A stretch of DNA of 64,000 bases from Margaritifera margaritifera (lineage: Eukaryota > Mollusca > Bivalvia > Unionida > Margaritiferidae): contig JAQPZY010001297.1 of assembly GCA_029931535.1 (NCBI GenBank), positions 806,001-870,000 of the forward strand, read 5' to 3'. Within the stretch, counting starts at the first letter, position 1, and each line of letters starts with the position of its first letter. The notes beneath the pieces are model-generated. The model was not told the origin of the DNA. It worked only from the letters and a program-made list of their open reading frames with translations, and did no database searches. A program made the translations under genes and the position numbers. This document shows positions 49,831 to 62,380 of this stretch, in pieces.

Positions 49831-50829
49831 GTCGTATCTCAAATCCGTGGAGAAGTAGGAGTTTCTTACTCTCCACCCTAAAACCCGCTGACCGCTAAGG
49901 ACCGTAGGACCACCCTCTAAGCCCGGATTAAAGAGCATTCACCTTAGCAGCTACGTTTCAAGAACAACTTGCAGGCAGCGGTAGACCATAAGGTTTTGAG
50001 ATTTGAGATTTAACCAACACTGCCATTTCCAGCCATCCAGCCATCCACTCCAGCCAGTCAGCACACCACCTCATCTTGGACTCCTGTAATTATAACATAG
50101 GGTAAGTTAGGAAATTTAGACGTAAACCTATGGGTCAAAACTTATATACTGTTGGCTACACAAATTGTCTTCCTATCCGCCATCTTGAATTTCTATATAT
50201 TTTAACATCTGACATTCAGGAGTGACTTTAACATATATCTCTATCTCTTAACAACAAAATAACAATTCTAAAGCATTTCCCTGAACAACGGTTAGCAAAA
50301 ATTTGAAATTCCGGAATCCAAAATAATGAATTCAGCATTGTTCTTTTGTCTTAAAATTTCGGCGCAAAATTTTTATCGTTATTGTTAAGCCTTGTATTGT
50401 AACTTGGGGTATAGTGAACTGTGGGAGTTTTTGCCAAGCTCGGAAACAGGTGCTAGGGATCAGACTAGTATTTACCTTGACGGAATCCTTGCATATACTC
50501 AAGCCCGTGGATATCACTGCAAGATTTTCTGTCACTGAGCACTGGGGCCTGGTTAATACAGGTGTACCAGGGCGGAATCATTACACTCGCTTGGAGCCCA
50601 ATTATTGGACAGGTTAATTTCACCCTAGACATAAGGAATCACATTAAGCAAACAAACTATCCATAAGCAACCTTTGTTTTAACACAGACTAACCATCTGA
50701 CCATTGGTAAATCCTGTAACATAAACCTGAACTTATTCATAGTGAACATAGAATCTTAGGAAATAAAATGAACAATATTAAAATGGGGTAAAGGCAAAAA
50801 ATAAGAATCCCGTAAACAAACTTAAGGCC
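49831..50829. other. Non-coding stretch, probably LINE leader
   Basis: No supported frame. It precedes the ORF1-like region of the LINE and may contain its 5' untranslated region; a CCATCCAGCCATCCACTCCA repeat is at 50,032. Confidence 0.4.
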
Positions 50830-52520
50830 ATGACATCAACCCCACCCACATATATAGGATCCATTTTAATAGGGCCAAATGTAAATGTCAATGCTACCAT
50901 ACCTTCACCAGATAAGGACACATTAAAGATTGATTTCCTGAATTCTTATATTGAAGAGAGCCAAAACATGGAGAAAACATTACCAATAACATCACCCACA
51001 TCATACCCCAATAATCCTAACACTCCTGTCCCAGAAATTCGAATCAGAGGGGTTCACTTAGACTTTGAGTCCGGGAGTTTTGTGGATCAAAATGATACCA
51101 TACCCATGGATTACCTCGCGTCTATTAAACAAACACCAAATGTGCAAATGGTAGTTACACCAGTGACCAGAGGAGAGGGGTGGGTGGAAAGGAAACTAGC
51201 TTTATCCCGGAAACTCCCACTTCACCAATAAATACCCCAAAGTGGAGGTGAAAAACGGGAGCATTGGACCAGACACATATGCTGAAGTGGCAAGGAAGGT
51301 AGGGAAGGTAAACCAAATGACAAATGAAATACACACAACCAAAATAGAAAATAGAGCAGCAACCTCAACACCAAATACCACGAACGCCAGCTGCGCTAAG
51401 GTGCACTCTAGCCAAATAGCAGTCCCATCAAAAGTAGGATCAGAAGCAGATGAATGTATCCAAATATGTCAAATCCCTGATATACATGATGCTCCTGAAA
51501 CTATAAACTGCTCATTAATACAAGGAAAGTAGAAAATACCCATGAAGGGGAGTCCTAAACATAAGAGATCAAATAAAACAACAACAATAGGCACCAAAAA
51601 AACAAATCGAGAATAAGGCAGGTAATGCAACCCAACCAATACCAACCACCTACAAAAAATCCCAGGAAGCAAGCCAAATCAAGTGATACCTCCACTAAAA
51701 GTAGTACCACCACTAATTCGGTTCATAGCCCAAAGGTTCAACCCGCCAAAACCGACTTTAAAAAAACAAAACTACTCCCAAAGGCTCAACCCGTCAAAAC
51801 TGACTTAAAAAACAAAACTACTCATACCACCCACGTGAGCTGACAGTATTCATAAAGAGACCCGACAGAAACGTAAATAACATTAGCGACAGAGCATCAC
51901 AACTGAGCTTCTAAAGGTTCGCAGGGGAAAATTTCAAATAAAGCACACAACCCTAAACTACATAGTAATTAGATGCACCTCAGCAAAACAAGTTTCTAAA
52001 TATGTGGAGGTCCTCCAAAGTAAACAAGCACCCGAAACCCCATAACAAAAAAAACAAAAAAACAATTAGTGTGAGCACAACACACGACATATAATCCATA
52101 ATAGAAGATATAAGAAAACACGGACAGAAAGTCGCTAATGCAGCAAGCCTTAAAAACAAAGAACGCAACGACTCAACTGCAGTATTCCTGTACTTCAATA
52201 AATCCCCGCCATTAATGGTCCGCAAGGAATATTTAAAAAAACAGGAATACAAGAACAAGCCACGCGTTTGCGTCAACTGTAAAGGGTAGGGCCATTTATC
52301 CACCAAATGTAAATTCCATACAAGATGCAACAAATGTGGTGGCCAACACGAGGGCAAGTGTACATTTGTGGGACAGAAGTGGTCTAACTACAGAAACACC
52401 CACACCCCTAGCTCAAGAAACTGTCCTTTAGCCATAAGGGAAACACTAACCCTTGAATACACGATTAAAAACAATGTTAAGTATCAAACAGCCAAAAACA
52501 TAATTAAGGAAAATTAATTA
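50830..52520 (+). pseudogene. LINE ORF1-like region with zinc knuckles, decayed
   Basis: Open frames at 50,830-51,231 and 51,242-51,532 (Thr/Pro/Asn-rich) come first. In 52.10-52.45 kb a helical segment (FNKSPPLMVRKEYLKK) leads into knuckles: CVNCKG, then TAG, then GHLSTKC, followed by CNKCGGQHEGKC and NCPLAIRE. Three-knuckle tails after an RRM-like region are typical of ORF1 in I/Jockey-type LINEs. Multiple stops are present. Confidence 0.65.
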
Positions 52521-52578
52521 AAAAAACCAAAGAATCCAGGCCCGAGTAACACAGGAAAAAACCAACCATCACAAAAAC

Positions 52579-53070
52579 ATGTTACAACTACATCATAGCA
52601 ACCAAATACAACTACATCATAGCAACCAAATACAACTACATCATAGCAACCAAATACAACTACATCATAGCAACCAAATACAACTACATCATAGCAACCA
52701 AATACAACTACATCATAGCAAACAAATAAAACTACATTATAGCAACCAAATACAACTACATTATAGCAACCAAATACAACTACATCATAGCAACCAAATA
52801 CAACTACATCATAGCAACCAAATACAACTACATTATAGCAACCAAATACAACTACATTATAGCAACCAAATACAACTACATTATAGCAACCAAATACAAC
52901 TACATTATAGCAACCAAATAAAACTACATTATAGCAACCAAATACAACTACATTATAGCAACCAAATACAACTACATCATAGCAACCAAATAAAACTACA
53001 TTATAGCAACCAAATACAACTACATTATAGCAACCAAATACAACTACATCATAGCAACCAAATAAAAGCA
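52579..53070. repeat. 24-bp minisatellite, about 20 copies, open in frame
   Basis: The unit CAACTACATCATAGCAACCA plus AATA is repeated about 20 times. C/T and C/A changes encode an eight-residue repeat LH(H/Y)SNQI(Q/K). Because 24 is a multiple of three, the array is open across 184 codons. It lies between ORF1 and the endonuclease of the LINE. Confidence 0.95.
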
Positions 53071-53499
53071 GTGGAAAGCCAAATTGCCGATCAACAAATT
53101 TTCAAACTGCTAAGATCACAACTCAACAGCTAGAAAAAAGTAATGAAATTCAAAACCGTAAAAAACCAGAATTAAAACACAACCCAATGGTAACATAAAA
53201 GTACATTCAATAAAATGTACAAACAACCCACCAACATACAAATAATGAAACCACCTCAACCACAACAAGTAGCAGAAAGATGAAGCACAATACATCTCAA
53301 TTACCCAGGTTTTAGAGCTTATCCGGGATATAATCGTTGGGGTACTCAGTCTGAGCGAGGACAATTATGTACCCGTTGATACCATATTCAACCAAATAAT
53401 GGTCCTAACAAAACCGCGAATCCGAAAAAGTGAACCTAGCACAGGTCATGGAAAGCCTAAACATAATACAAATGTACCGAGGATGCAGCCACAGTTGAT

Positions 53500-54510
53500 A
53501 CAAAAAAAAAGTAATTCTCATTTTACAATGGAACTGCAGGGGATTACGAACAAATATCCCCGAGTCAGTGCTAAAACTTCAAACTAAACTTGACAAACCG
53601 GATATTGTGTGCTTTCATGAGATGAACTTGAGTGAGCGGGTACAGACCACCCCAAAAATACCAGGGTATTCAACATGTTTCATCAAAAACAGACCGAACT
53701 GAGAAAAGGGAGGCGGTTTGGCAACATTTGTCGGTGACGCTCTATTATATGAGTCTGTTGAAATCACACTGCAAATACAAACTCTGAACCACAACCAGAA
53801 GTGCAAATTACAAAAATTAATAACGGCAATAGAAGTAGTAAACATGTATGACCCGGGAGGGGAACTGATCACACAATCCGATACATACCATAAATTAGTG
53901 GGCTAGAAGACAATCTGGTAATCTGTGGAGATTTTAACGGGCATAGCAAACAATGGAGAGGAACCCACTTGGATAGCAGGAGAAGAAATATTGAGAGGTG
54001 GGTCACGCTATCAAATTTAGTCATACTTAATAATGGTACACGTACCAGAGTATATCCCGAAAACGGACAATGTCTGTAATTGATTTATCGATATGCACAC
54101 CCAAGATTGCGGAAATTTAAAATTGGGAAGTTGATCAATCAAGCACCTTAGGCAGTGACCACTTTTCAATATTGACCACCATCCAAATCAAGGTCCACAT
54201 AAACTGTACCTCTACCACCCCAAAGTGGAGATTTGACAAAGCTGACTGGGAGATGTTTCGCTTTCTATGGGGATGGACACTGCTTTGCTATACAAAGACA
54301 ATGTTGACATCTTCAATGAAAATATTGTCGAGGATTTGTCCTCTGCGGCGGAGCAGTGCATCCCCAAAACTGGAGGTTGGCGCAGCAAAAAGTCCGTACC
54401 ATGGTGGAATGACGATTTTAAGCAGGCCATAAAACAGGGGAAAAAAGCCCTATATAGATTTAAGCGCACTAAAGACTCTGAGGCATTCCTTTCTTATAAG
54501 GATAAGGAAT
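53500..54510 (+). pseudogene. LINE APE-type endonuclease domain, decayed
   Basis: The sequence gives ILQWNCRGLRTNIPE, then KPDIVCFHEMNLSE, GGGLATFVGDALLYESVEI, a YDPGG block and ISG-like DFNGH (CGDFNGHSKQW near 53,930). An SDHFSI-like block near 54.15 kb follows, and PWWNDDFKQAIKQGKKALYR as the linker (54.40 kb). These are ordered landmarks of an apurinic-type endonuclease followed by the pre-RT linker. Frameshifts and stops interrupt it. Confidence 0.8.
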
Positions 54511-55215
54511 AGGAATGAATAGTTAAGACCACCATATACAAAGCAAAACAAACGTCATGGAAAACATACTGCTCATCATTAAACCATAATGCAACTTCAA
54601 AACAAATATGGGATAAAATCGGAAAGATTGGGGGCAAAACCTCATTATCCACCCATCAAACTCTCCGGACTAACTACGGACGGGTAGAAAGCAGAATAGT
54701 TAGCAGCCCACATTACCAGTATGAGCAGTAGTTCTAACCATACGGAAGCGTTTCAAAAACACAGGGAAAAAATTGAGAAAGAATACCCCCATGTGTTCAC
54801 TGACAGGTAAATTACTTCAGCTCCCTAAATATAGATTTCACGATACATGAGTGGCGAAAGGCACTGTAGAAAAAAAAACCCACCTCACCTGGAGAGGACA
54901 TGCTTGGTTATGAAATCTATAAAAAAAAAATCTTCCAGAAACAACCGAACTGTCGATTTTGGATCTGCTGAATCTGATCGGGAAATCGTGAAAAATACCA
55001 AACCGTTGGAAACACGCAATTATTATACCAATCCCGAAACCTGGAAAAGATCCCGCAGATTTAAACTCTTACCGACCAATTTCACTGACTAATACTATCT
55101 ATAAGATCATGGAAACCATGATCAATAATAAAATCAAACACCACCTTGAAAGCAACAATTTGATATATCAAAATCAGAGCGTATGCTGCAACAACCGATC
55201 CACGTTAGATCAGCT
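54511..55215 (+). pseudogene. LINE reverse transcriptase, N-terminal part
   Basis: Blocks WKxAxIIPIPKPGKDPADL and SYRPISLTNTIYKIMETM (55.00-55.12 kb) are present. They are followed by HHLESNNLIYQNQSV and RSTLDQL (55.14-55.22 kb), the first RT motifs of non-LTR elements. The frame meets R1 sequence at about 55,220, and the catalytic motifs are lost. Confidence 0.82.
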
Positions 55216-55219
55216 AAAG

Positions 55220-55500
55220 GAACCTACAGGGACGGCGGCACACCCCTTGCCGAGAACCTTTCATCCTTTGCTTCGCCGGACATGCGCCTTGCAGCCTCTT
55301 CCGCTAAAGACATTTAATTATTTAGTGCGCCGTGCGCACACCGTTAACTCTGTACATATTGGGTCAATTCCTATGTACAGGTGTAATCCCTGAATAGCGT
55401 GCTTTGCACGCATTCGGGGTAAAGACATGCATGGCTGAAGGGCCGATAAACGTCTAAAATTCAAATTCAGTCAGTCAGTCAGTTGTGTCATCCATCGTTG
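55220..55500. repeat. R1 composite repeat, copy 4 (3' part), interrupting the LINE
   Basis: CCTTGCCGAGAACC, GTGCGCCGTGCGCACACCGT, TCCTATGTACAGGTGTAAT, GCGTGCTTTGCACGCA and TCAGTCAGTCAGTCAGTTG, GTCATCC follow the R1 order. Left flank is LINE RT coding sequence; LINE sequence reappears at 56.19 kb. Confidence 0.7.
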
Positions 55501-56185
55501 TCAACAGCCATGTCGTCTAAGATCGCAAAACAAAGCGAAACCCCAGTGCACATGCACAGGGTGAGGCACCGCCTCATTGAGGACAATGTATAAGAAAACA
55601 ACCATTTTCCTAAAGATGGCCCAAGACCCAGAGGAAGATGTCATAAGAGAGGAAATTAACAGAGAAAGAGAAGAATGGGAAAAGAAACAACAGTAGCAGC
55701 AGCAGGGGACTAAGCGGAGGAGGAGGAATGGAAGATGGGTGCAGGTGATTTTAGTCTCACTGTTAAAAAGAGGCGTCCCTGCTGCGTGATGAGACCATTG
55801 GTGCGGCCTAGTCGTCCTGGATATCGTCTTTAACATCAAAGATCCAGGAAAACAACAAACGGCCCTTTTCATGGCCTCCCAGATCTCTTAGAAAAGAGAT
55901 ACTACTCCATCATTACCAATATATTATGTGTTTGTTCGTTTGTGTACGTCTTTGATAACTAAAAATTAAATCCCTTTCTTCCCCAGTGTAAAAGCATTGG
56001 TATATTGTGTATGTATAAACACTTTTACCCTTGTGTATCATAAATCTCTAAGTATCAGTGATCGTAGGTTTGTGTGAAAATGAGAAGCATAGTTTCTTTT
56101 AGATCTGAGTCATTTCTCTTGACTTGTATTCTGTACTACAGATATTTTTTTTCACGTCCGCATCTCCACTTTCAAGGGATATTTT
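55501..56185. other. R1-associated and unassigned sequence inside the LINE
   Basis: It begins with an ATG-containing segment right after the R1 end (AACAGCCATGTCGTCTAAG) as in other R1 copies, and has short Glu/Arg-rich frames. Nothing else is recognised. It separates the RT start from the LINE C terminus. Confidence 0.4.
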
Positions 56186-56424
56186 TCTTCAAGTATGTGC
56201 CGGGAATAAAGGAAGCAGGAATTAACTGCCCGCATTGTCCCTCCGCAGAAACAATAGGTCCTGTTTTCAATGATTGCCCAAAGTATACCATTGAAAGGAA
56301 ACAATTCCAGGCGAAACAAGAAAAACTTAAACCCCCAGCCATATACCAGGATTTCCTAAAAATAGGAAGTAATAAAATCAATTCGGTGTATTCAAATATA
56401 TTGGGGTATATCTCTGACATCTGA
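56186..56424 (+). pseudogene. LINE C-terminal zinc-finger region
   Basis: The frame gives INCPHCPSAETIGPVFNDCP, then KYTIERKQFQAK and YSNILGYISDI with a stop. A Cys-x2-Cys...(His/Asn)...Cys-Pro-x-Tyr block after the RT/RNase H region is a common end of I/Jockey-type LINE ORF2. It probably belongs to the same LINE as 53.5-55.2 kb; the intervening RT core is missing. Confidence 0.65.
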
Positions 56425-57130
56425 AAAAGGGGAAAAATCTAATATCCCGCTAGGAATACACCAACAGAAGGAAGGAGCGAGAATAGGATAGGTAACAGGA
56501 ACTCAATCTGTCTAGATCGGGGGAGAAGGGGCTCCTCCTAGAGAGGTAGGGGATTGGTAGGCTGATCCATTTGGGGAATCAGTTCGCGGTTTGGGCGACC
56601 AAATTCCCGCGCTCTTGGGCGGGAGAAACTCCACCCTCTAGTACAGAAAATAAAAGGCAGCTAAAATCCTTAAGATAACAGTATAAGCGATGATAGTTAA
56701 GAGCAACAAGTAACCATTAAAGATATTATTCATATACAGGACATCTATTATAACTCCAGTTTCCATTTGGGGGGGGGGGTACTGCTATCCAGGTCGGTCG
56801 TGCGCCTTCAGTCGGAATGTACCCAGTCGACCCACCCACCCATCGAAGTATCCTTAATAACTGGAGCAGTTACACCCAGAATGTGGTACTGACCACTGAA
56901 GAGGGCTGAATCTTCGTTCGTACCGCACCTACCTCAGCAAGCTACCAACAGGAGCACAGGGACATGGGGGATAAACAGCAGGAGGGCTGGAAGAAGAGCA
57001 GCTGAAACTGGAGACTAGTCCTGAGACCCAGAGTGCGGTGCTGACCATTAAAGAGGGCCGAGCCTTCGACGCACCGTACCCACCTCCAGAAGAAGTCATC
57101 ATGGACCGGCTGCTGTGAATGGCGGAGTGT
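56425..57130. other. GC-richer unassigned stretch
   Basis: It contains a G-run (56,770-56,779). Two related segments, GAAGAGGGCTGA (56,897) and TTAAAGAGGGCCGA (57,048), each occur near CGTACCGCACCTACCTC/CGCACCGTACCCACCTC. This gives an internal imperfect duplication of about 150 bases. No gene recognised. Confidence 0.4.
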
Positions 57131-57714
57131 ATGGGGTTTTCCATTTGGCTGTTGAAAACCCCTTTCGATCATAAATTTTTAAACTACAAACTTGACTTTT
57201 TCGAGCCACCGTCTAAAACACACCTATGAATTTGTGCAAACAATATATAGATCACTAAAATTTGAAGGGTAACTTACACCCACGGATTGGTTTACATTTT
57301 TGGAAACATTAAGTACATTATGTTCACTAAATTTCCAATTTTAATGTAATAAGTAAATTTCTAACTAGCTGGATTATCACAATTAAAATATGTGGCTAAC
57401 ACACAATTTTCCGTTAGGGACAGCCCGACGTAGGCAACTGGGAAGAATTTGATTAAAAGAACATCATTGGCGTTTTAACTCAATTCCGCTGCCGCTTTGC
57501 GCCTCCGGATATGCCCTTTTCCATCTTGGCCTCGGTCAGACATTGTGTGTGGAACCAAACAAATAATTAAACAGTGCGCTGTGCGCACAAATTATATGGT
57601 CTCTCATGGTCGAATGACCGACATGCGACATTAATCCAAAACTCACTCACTCAGTCTTGTCACATTAGTCTCTGCGAACACAGCAGCAAGTAACAAGAAG
57701 AAACAACGCTAGAA
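57131..57714. repeat. R1 composite repeat, copy 5
   Basis: Stem-loop GGGGTTTTC/GAAAACCCC (57,133-57,162), TGTGGCTAACACACAATTTT, GGGACAGCCCGACGTAGGCA (57,417), TGGCGTTTTAACTCAATTCC and AACTCACTCACTCAGTCTTG in the R1 order. It is followed immediately by the conserved short ORF. Confidence 0.8.
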
Positions 57715-57903
57715 ATGGAAATTATTATTCCTACCCTAGCCCTGAATGCCCTCAAGGGACTATGCCTGTGCATCGCATCAGGGTGGAGCCTGAATGCCCA
57801 GGAGAAGAGGACAACTCTTTTCCTAATATGGGAGGAGCAGGGAAAAAAAAAAACAACCAGGGAAATCCCCAGGAGAGGCAGGAGGGAAGAACACAGGCGG
57901 TGA
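57715..57903 (+). CDS. R1-associated short ORF, best-preserved copy
   Basis: This 62-codon frame starts MEIIIPTLALNALKGLCLC, then IASGWSLNAQEKRTTLFLIW and EEQGKKKTT with a basic end. Homologous frames occur at 42,096 and 48,102, all directly after an R1 end. The hydrophobic first half could be a helix or signal-like segment. No family known to me. Confidence 0.5.
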   Translation: MEIIIPTLALNALKGLCLCIASGWSLNAQEKRTTLFLIWEEQGKKKTTREIPRRGRREEHRR

Positions 57904-58330
57904 GGAAACACACAGAGCACATAGAGTCTAAGCCGAGCGTCCCTACCAAAGAGCCCAGCAGAACATCGACATCACCACTACAAACAACATAAAGCGGTGA
58001 TCGAAAGCAGGGAGCCGAGAAAGAAAGGAGAGAAAGAAAGGAAGAAGCAGGAGAGTCGAGCGAAAAATAACAAACAAGAGGCCCAGGTGAGAAAACAACC
58101 ACCACCCTTTGCCACCTCGACTCTGCAGCCTGCGGCGGTCGCGGTCGCACACAAACTCTGTTTGAACAAGCATGGCAGTACGTTTGCGACCAGACCAAGG
58201 AAATGGAAATTGGCGGCCTTTGGAACAATCGAGAAGCCGCCAAGCTACACATAGAAGATCACCGGGTGATCATAGCCGCCACAAGAGGTGGCAAAAATCA
58301 AACAAAAGTATCCAAACTCCGTTGGAGGTA
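57904..58330 (+). pseudogene. Degenerate coding stretch of the R1 unit
   Basis: A frame near 58,150-58,328 reads TLFEQAWQYVCDQTKEMEIG, then GLWNNREAAKLHIEDHRVII and ends at TAG. Composition is convincingly protein-like. Upstream, Lys/Glu-rich frames overlap. It may be the body of the R1 protein after frameshifts. Function unknown. Confidence 0.35.
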
Positions 58331-58774
58331 GTCATCCACAAACATTAAACGGAAGGGGAGAGATACAGTGAATGCCCGATCCCACTAGCTACGCTGATAT
58401 GTAACAACATAATAGATCACAACCAGGGAACGACCATATAGGCAAACTATGCGGTCGCCTAGGGCGCCAGGCTTTATGGGGCACCAAATTATACAGCAAG
58501 GGGCGCCAAATTAGACGGAGGTGAATTTTTTTCATAGTTTGCCTAGGGCGCCAAAAATCCTTGGGCCGGCCCTGATCACCACCAGATGGAGCAGACAGGC
58601 ATCACCTCTCCTTCCAGAATAAGCCCACTTATTGTAGTCGACCTCATCGAACTAGAGGGTCCAAGAGATCGCATAAGACGTAGGTTTTAACCGCCTGACC
58701 ACCTGAATCAATTCTGACCCCGCCGCCAGGGACATCCAACGGCTCGTTTACGGGCTAAAGAAAATCAGAATTGC
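58331..58774. other. Non-coding remainder of the R1 unit
   Basis: Contains a repeated GGGGCGCCAAATTA/GGGCGCCAG/GGGCGCCAAAA motif around 58,455-58,560, possibly a separate small insertion. No gene seen. Confidence 0.4.
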
Positions 58775-59293
58775 CTTGGGGTTTTCATTTTGGCTCCGAA
58801 AACCCTTTTCTATAACAACTCAACTATTAATAAATTTGATCCATTCGGCACACCGTCTAAAAACATATCTTGATCATTTCGCGCTAACATGAACAAGATC
58901 ACTAAAATATTAGAAGGATAATTATTATCTAGTATTATATACATTTTTTGGGAAGCCGTAAAAGTTGAATACTTAGGTGAATTTCAACTAGTTCAATGAT
59001 TAAACTAAAAATATGTGACTTAGACATATTTGGTACGATAGGGACAGCCCGATGGAGATAACTGGGCCGAATTTCACAAAGAGTGCATCTGGCGTTTCAA
59101 TTTATTATTCCGCTGCCGCTCTGCGCCTCCGGACACACCTTATCAGTCTTGGCCACGAACGGACATTATGTCACAATTAATTAGTACGCCGTGCGTACAA
59201 TTATTTACATGTCGAATGACCGAACACGATTCAAATTCAAACTCAGTCAGTCAGACAGTCTTGCCTTTTATCGTCGACTCGACAGCGAAGAAA
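58775..59293. repeat. R1 composite repeat, copy 6
   Basis: Stem-loop GGGGTTTTC/GAAAACCC (58,778-58,805), GGGACAGCCCGATGGAGATA (59,041), TCTGGCGTTTCAATTTATTA and TCAGTCAGTCAGACAGTCTT. An ATG follows at 59,294 but the frame is short. The distance from the previous hairpin is 1,645 bases, giving the length of one full unit. Confidence 0.8.
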
Positions 59294-62200
59294 ATGGCTA
59301 GCCAGTACTGCACAATGTGTGTTTTATGTTTTGTATATTTGTGGAAGATCAACTGGGCGGAAGATCAAAAGCACGTGCGATAAGTTAGAAGTCACCCCTG
59401 TAATCTCGGAAAATCATTCAAACCAACAAATTGATTGAATAACAAAGAGCTGGCCTGGAAGTCATAAAACTTCTGAGCTTGAAGTTTGAAGTTGAGATTT
59501 TGTGTCAGCCAGTGAAAGAGGACTTTAATTTTGTAGAGCGACTTTTAATCGGCTGAGAGTAAAAACTTAATTTTAAACTCAAACTTAGAGTGTTATGATC
59601 TTCTACCAGGCAAGAAGTAATTAGTACTTGCTGATACTTCATTTTTATGGACGACGAACGGATACATAACATGTTTACGGGAAACGAAATAATACTTAAA
59701 TAATACTTGATTCAATTTGGATAAATATGCGACGGAGAAATAGCGTGACTCCAGTTTAAGTTAAAATATATAATGGTTACTGTCTTTAAAATCCATGGGA
59801 TATAGTTTTAATTACATGCAGTCTTTGCTGCTTTCAATAGTTCAGTAGTTGGTTTGACGGTAATGCAAGTACCATTTGTGTTCACAAATATGCCTGCAGG
59901 GCTGAGCAAATTTTTTTTTCATTCACTAGTCCCATACTAGCGACTTGGACATTTTTACTTGCCCAACTTCAAAAATGAATAGTCCGGGACGTCGGGCTAT
60001 GGGATTTGCTCAGCCCTGAAGATGATTAAGAAGAACCTGCAAGTCTTCCCTCCCATATTTCAACAGAGCTGCCCTCTCATGAGGAAAATGCCTATAGTCA
60101 AATGCTCTAAAGTATCTCAAAGGTTCTGCTTATGTCTCTGAAAAAATAGCTACCGCACATTCAGTAGCAGTCTTACGTTTTATCCCTCCACTTTCACAAA
60201 ATTTTCTTCTCCGAATCGCCCTTATTACCTTCCTTGCGAAAATAATTTAGCAAACTCATTTTATCCACAGAGTAACTATCAGCTTGCTTGACAACTACTT
60301 CTAAAGTGATCATAACATACATTTTCTCTTTTAAATACGAAGAGACAGCTCATTAATTAGCGTAATTGTTTCGCTTCAAACGCAATATCGCACGTGGAAG
60401 TTAATCATCTGTATAATTAATTAAAAATTAAAGATCCATTACTGTCATTTAATCTGTTCATAAAGGAAACCAACACTGATGTCGGTAAAGTACCTTTCAT
60501 TAATTTAGTTACACTGACTCGCTGGATTAAAATCATAATGAGCGGCTCGTGAGGATCTGGCTTGAGTAAACACAATGCAACAAAGTCGCTCGAAACACTG
60601 CTAATTGATCATACTGGCTTTCTTTTGTTTGACGTGTTTTGATTTGCCGATAGTTTGGTCGCTTAGCTCAATATGCAGTCAAGCGGTAACAGAACGTGCG
60701 CCTTATGGAAAAAAACACAAAAAAAACCCAGAACGTGCGCATATGCGAAAATTATCACTGACCACATGTATGTGTTATACAGAATGTAAATGTATACATG
60801 AAGAGGGGTAGAATCAAGCATTCAGTAAATCCGGAGGGCATGATTGGCCAAAATAAAGGTAGATATAGTGATTAACGCACGAAAATAAGGACTTGCCCGA
60901 CTTTTTAAAAAGCACTTGTCCCGGACTAGCGACTTGGAAAATTGGCAGCCTACACTTTTCCTTCGCGAATGTGCATCCACGTCTGTTGGGGCAAGCAATA
61001 TGTGTTATATTGTTACAGGTTGGATCCCCCAGCCCTCTATCCATTGACCGATACTCCTAATTTTCTTATTTACATTGGCTTTGCCGTTTTGCCGTTGTAT
61101 AAATTCCTAAAGTGGGTTTTCCTGTTCATGAAATGTAAACAAACCAACATGTGATCAGCGGACCTATCTTTAGCATATAATACACAATTCAAAGCCACAA
61201 TGTCTGACTCAAATAAGGCATTAGTCAAAATATAGATTTTTATTCTGATTTTTTTAAATTACACGAAATTACATGTATAAATCTCATTTTGTCTGATTGT
61301 ACTTGTTAAATACTTGCTGTCATTCTTAAAGAACGCTGGTGACACAATTGATGACGTCATTATCTCGAAACAAGCGCGTTAAGTCGCGAGTAACATGGCG
61401 CACGATTCAAGGAAATAAAAAAGCACAAACTTAGTTATTTCATTCATCAATTTATAATTTCTAACCTGATTGTTGCCAGGGAGGTCCCTAACACTGACAA
61501 CTTATTGGCGTTTCAAACAAAAGGGAAGCTCTCCATGTAAACAAGCAGAGAGACTGATCACTGTCCCTTTGTGGTTTCTAGAACAGTACATTTCAGTAAA
61601 ACTGTGTCGTCTGCGTCCAATATTTGCAATGTCTGGTTTTAATATTTCTAAAAAAAATTGAACAAATAAAAAGGAGGAACACTTATATACATGTGTGCAA
61701 ATAGATGTAACTCGTAAATGTATGGAATTATCGAAGGCAGTGAAATATATCACAGCTGTTGCTTGAAAACATAGACTCGGCCATGCAAATATGGCGACCG
61801 TGTTACTAAAGAAACTCCAGTTTGATTCGAAACGCTAACAAGTTGACAGTATTAGGGATCCCTGGCGACAATCAGTTTAGAAATTATAAATTGATGAATG
61901 AAATAGACAAGTTTTGTGATTTTTTTTATATATCCTTGATGCTTTTCGTTTTTAAAATCGGTGGGGGGGGGGTGCAAACAAACGGGAGGGGATGTGAATA
62001 CTATAGTGGTATGACTGACACAGGTATTCAATTTGTGCAACTTTATACTAAGTCAGTCAATACTATTTACGATGATGATACCAGTATTTGATTCCAGTGA
62101 TACAGCAGTCACAATATCAACTTCTGATTACAGTTTTTAAACGGCAGTATTTCTTTATATTCCTGGAGATTGCAGGCTATAAAAGGTCGAAGGTCAATGT

Positions 62201-62380
62201 ACAGGTAAATGTCGCGAGGGTGGGGAGATCAATTTTTTTTGTTTTTGTTTACATGTAATCAACAGCGACTAGAGCAAGCAATTCAGTTTTGCTTAGTTTC
62301 CAATACTTCACCAAAAAAAAAAAAAAAAAAAGACAAAGTCCAAAATATAAATATATTTTGAAACAATCCCTATAAATGTA
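59294..62380. other. Non-coding stretch with dispersed repeat scraps
   Basis: CTAGCGACTTGGACATTTTT (59,938) and CTAGCGACTTGGAAAATTGG (60,924), each near TTGCCC/TTGTCCCG, are two copies of one scrap. The first lies inside a segment flanked by GGGCTGAGCAAAT and ATTTGCTCAGCCC (59,898-60,016), a foldback. No gene is supported. Confidence 0.4.

Noticed and set aside
52579..53070. CRISPR-like array
   Set aside because: There are no unique spacers: units are contiguous 24-bp copies in eukaryotic LINE sequence.
60814..61154. Open frames on both strands near 61 kb
   Set aside because: Short, no domain, and partly within a dispersed repeat scrap shared with 59.9 kb.
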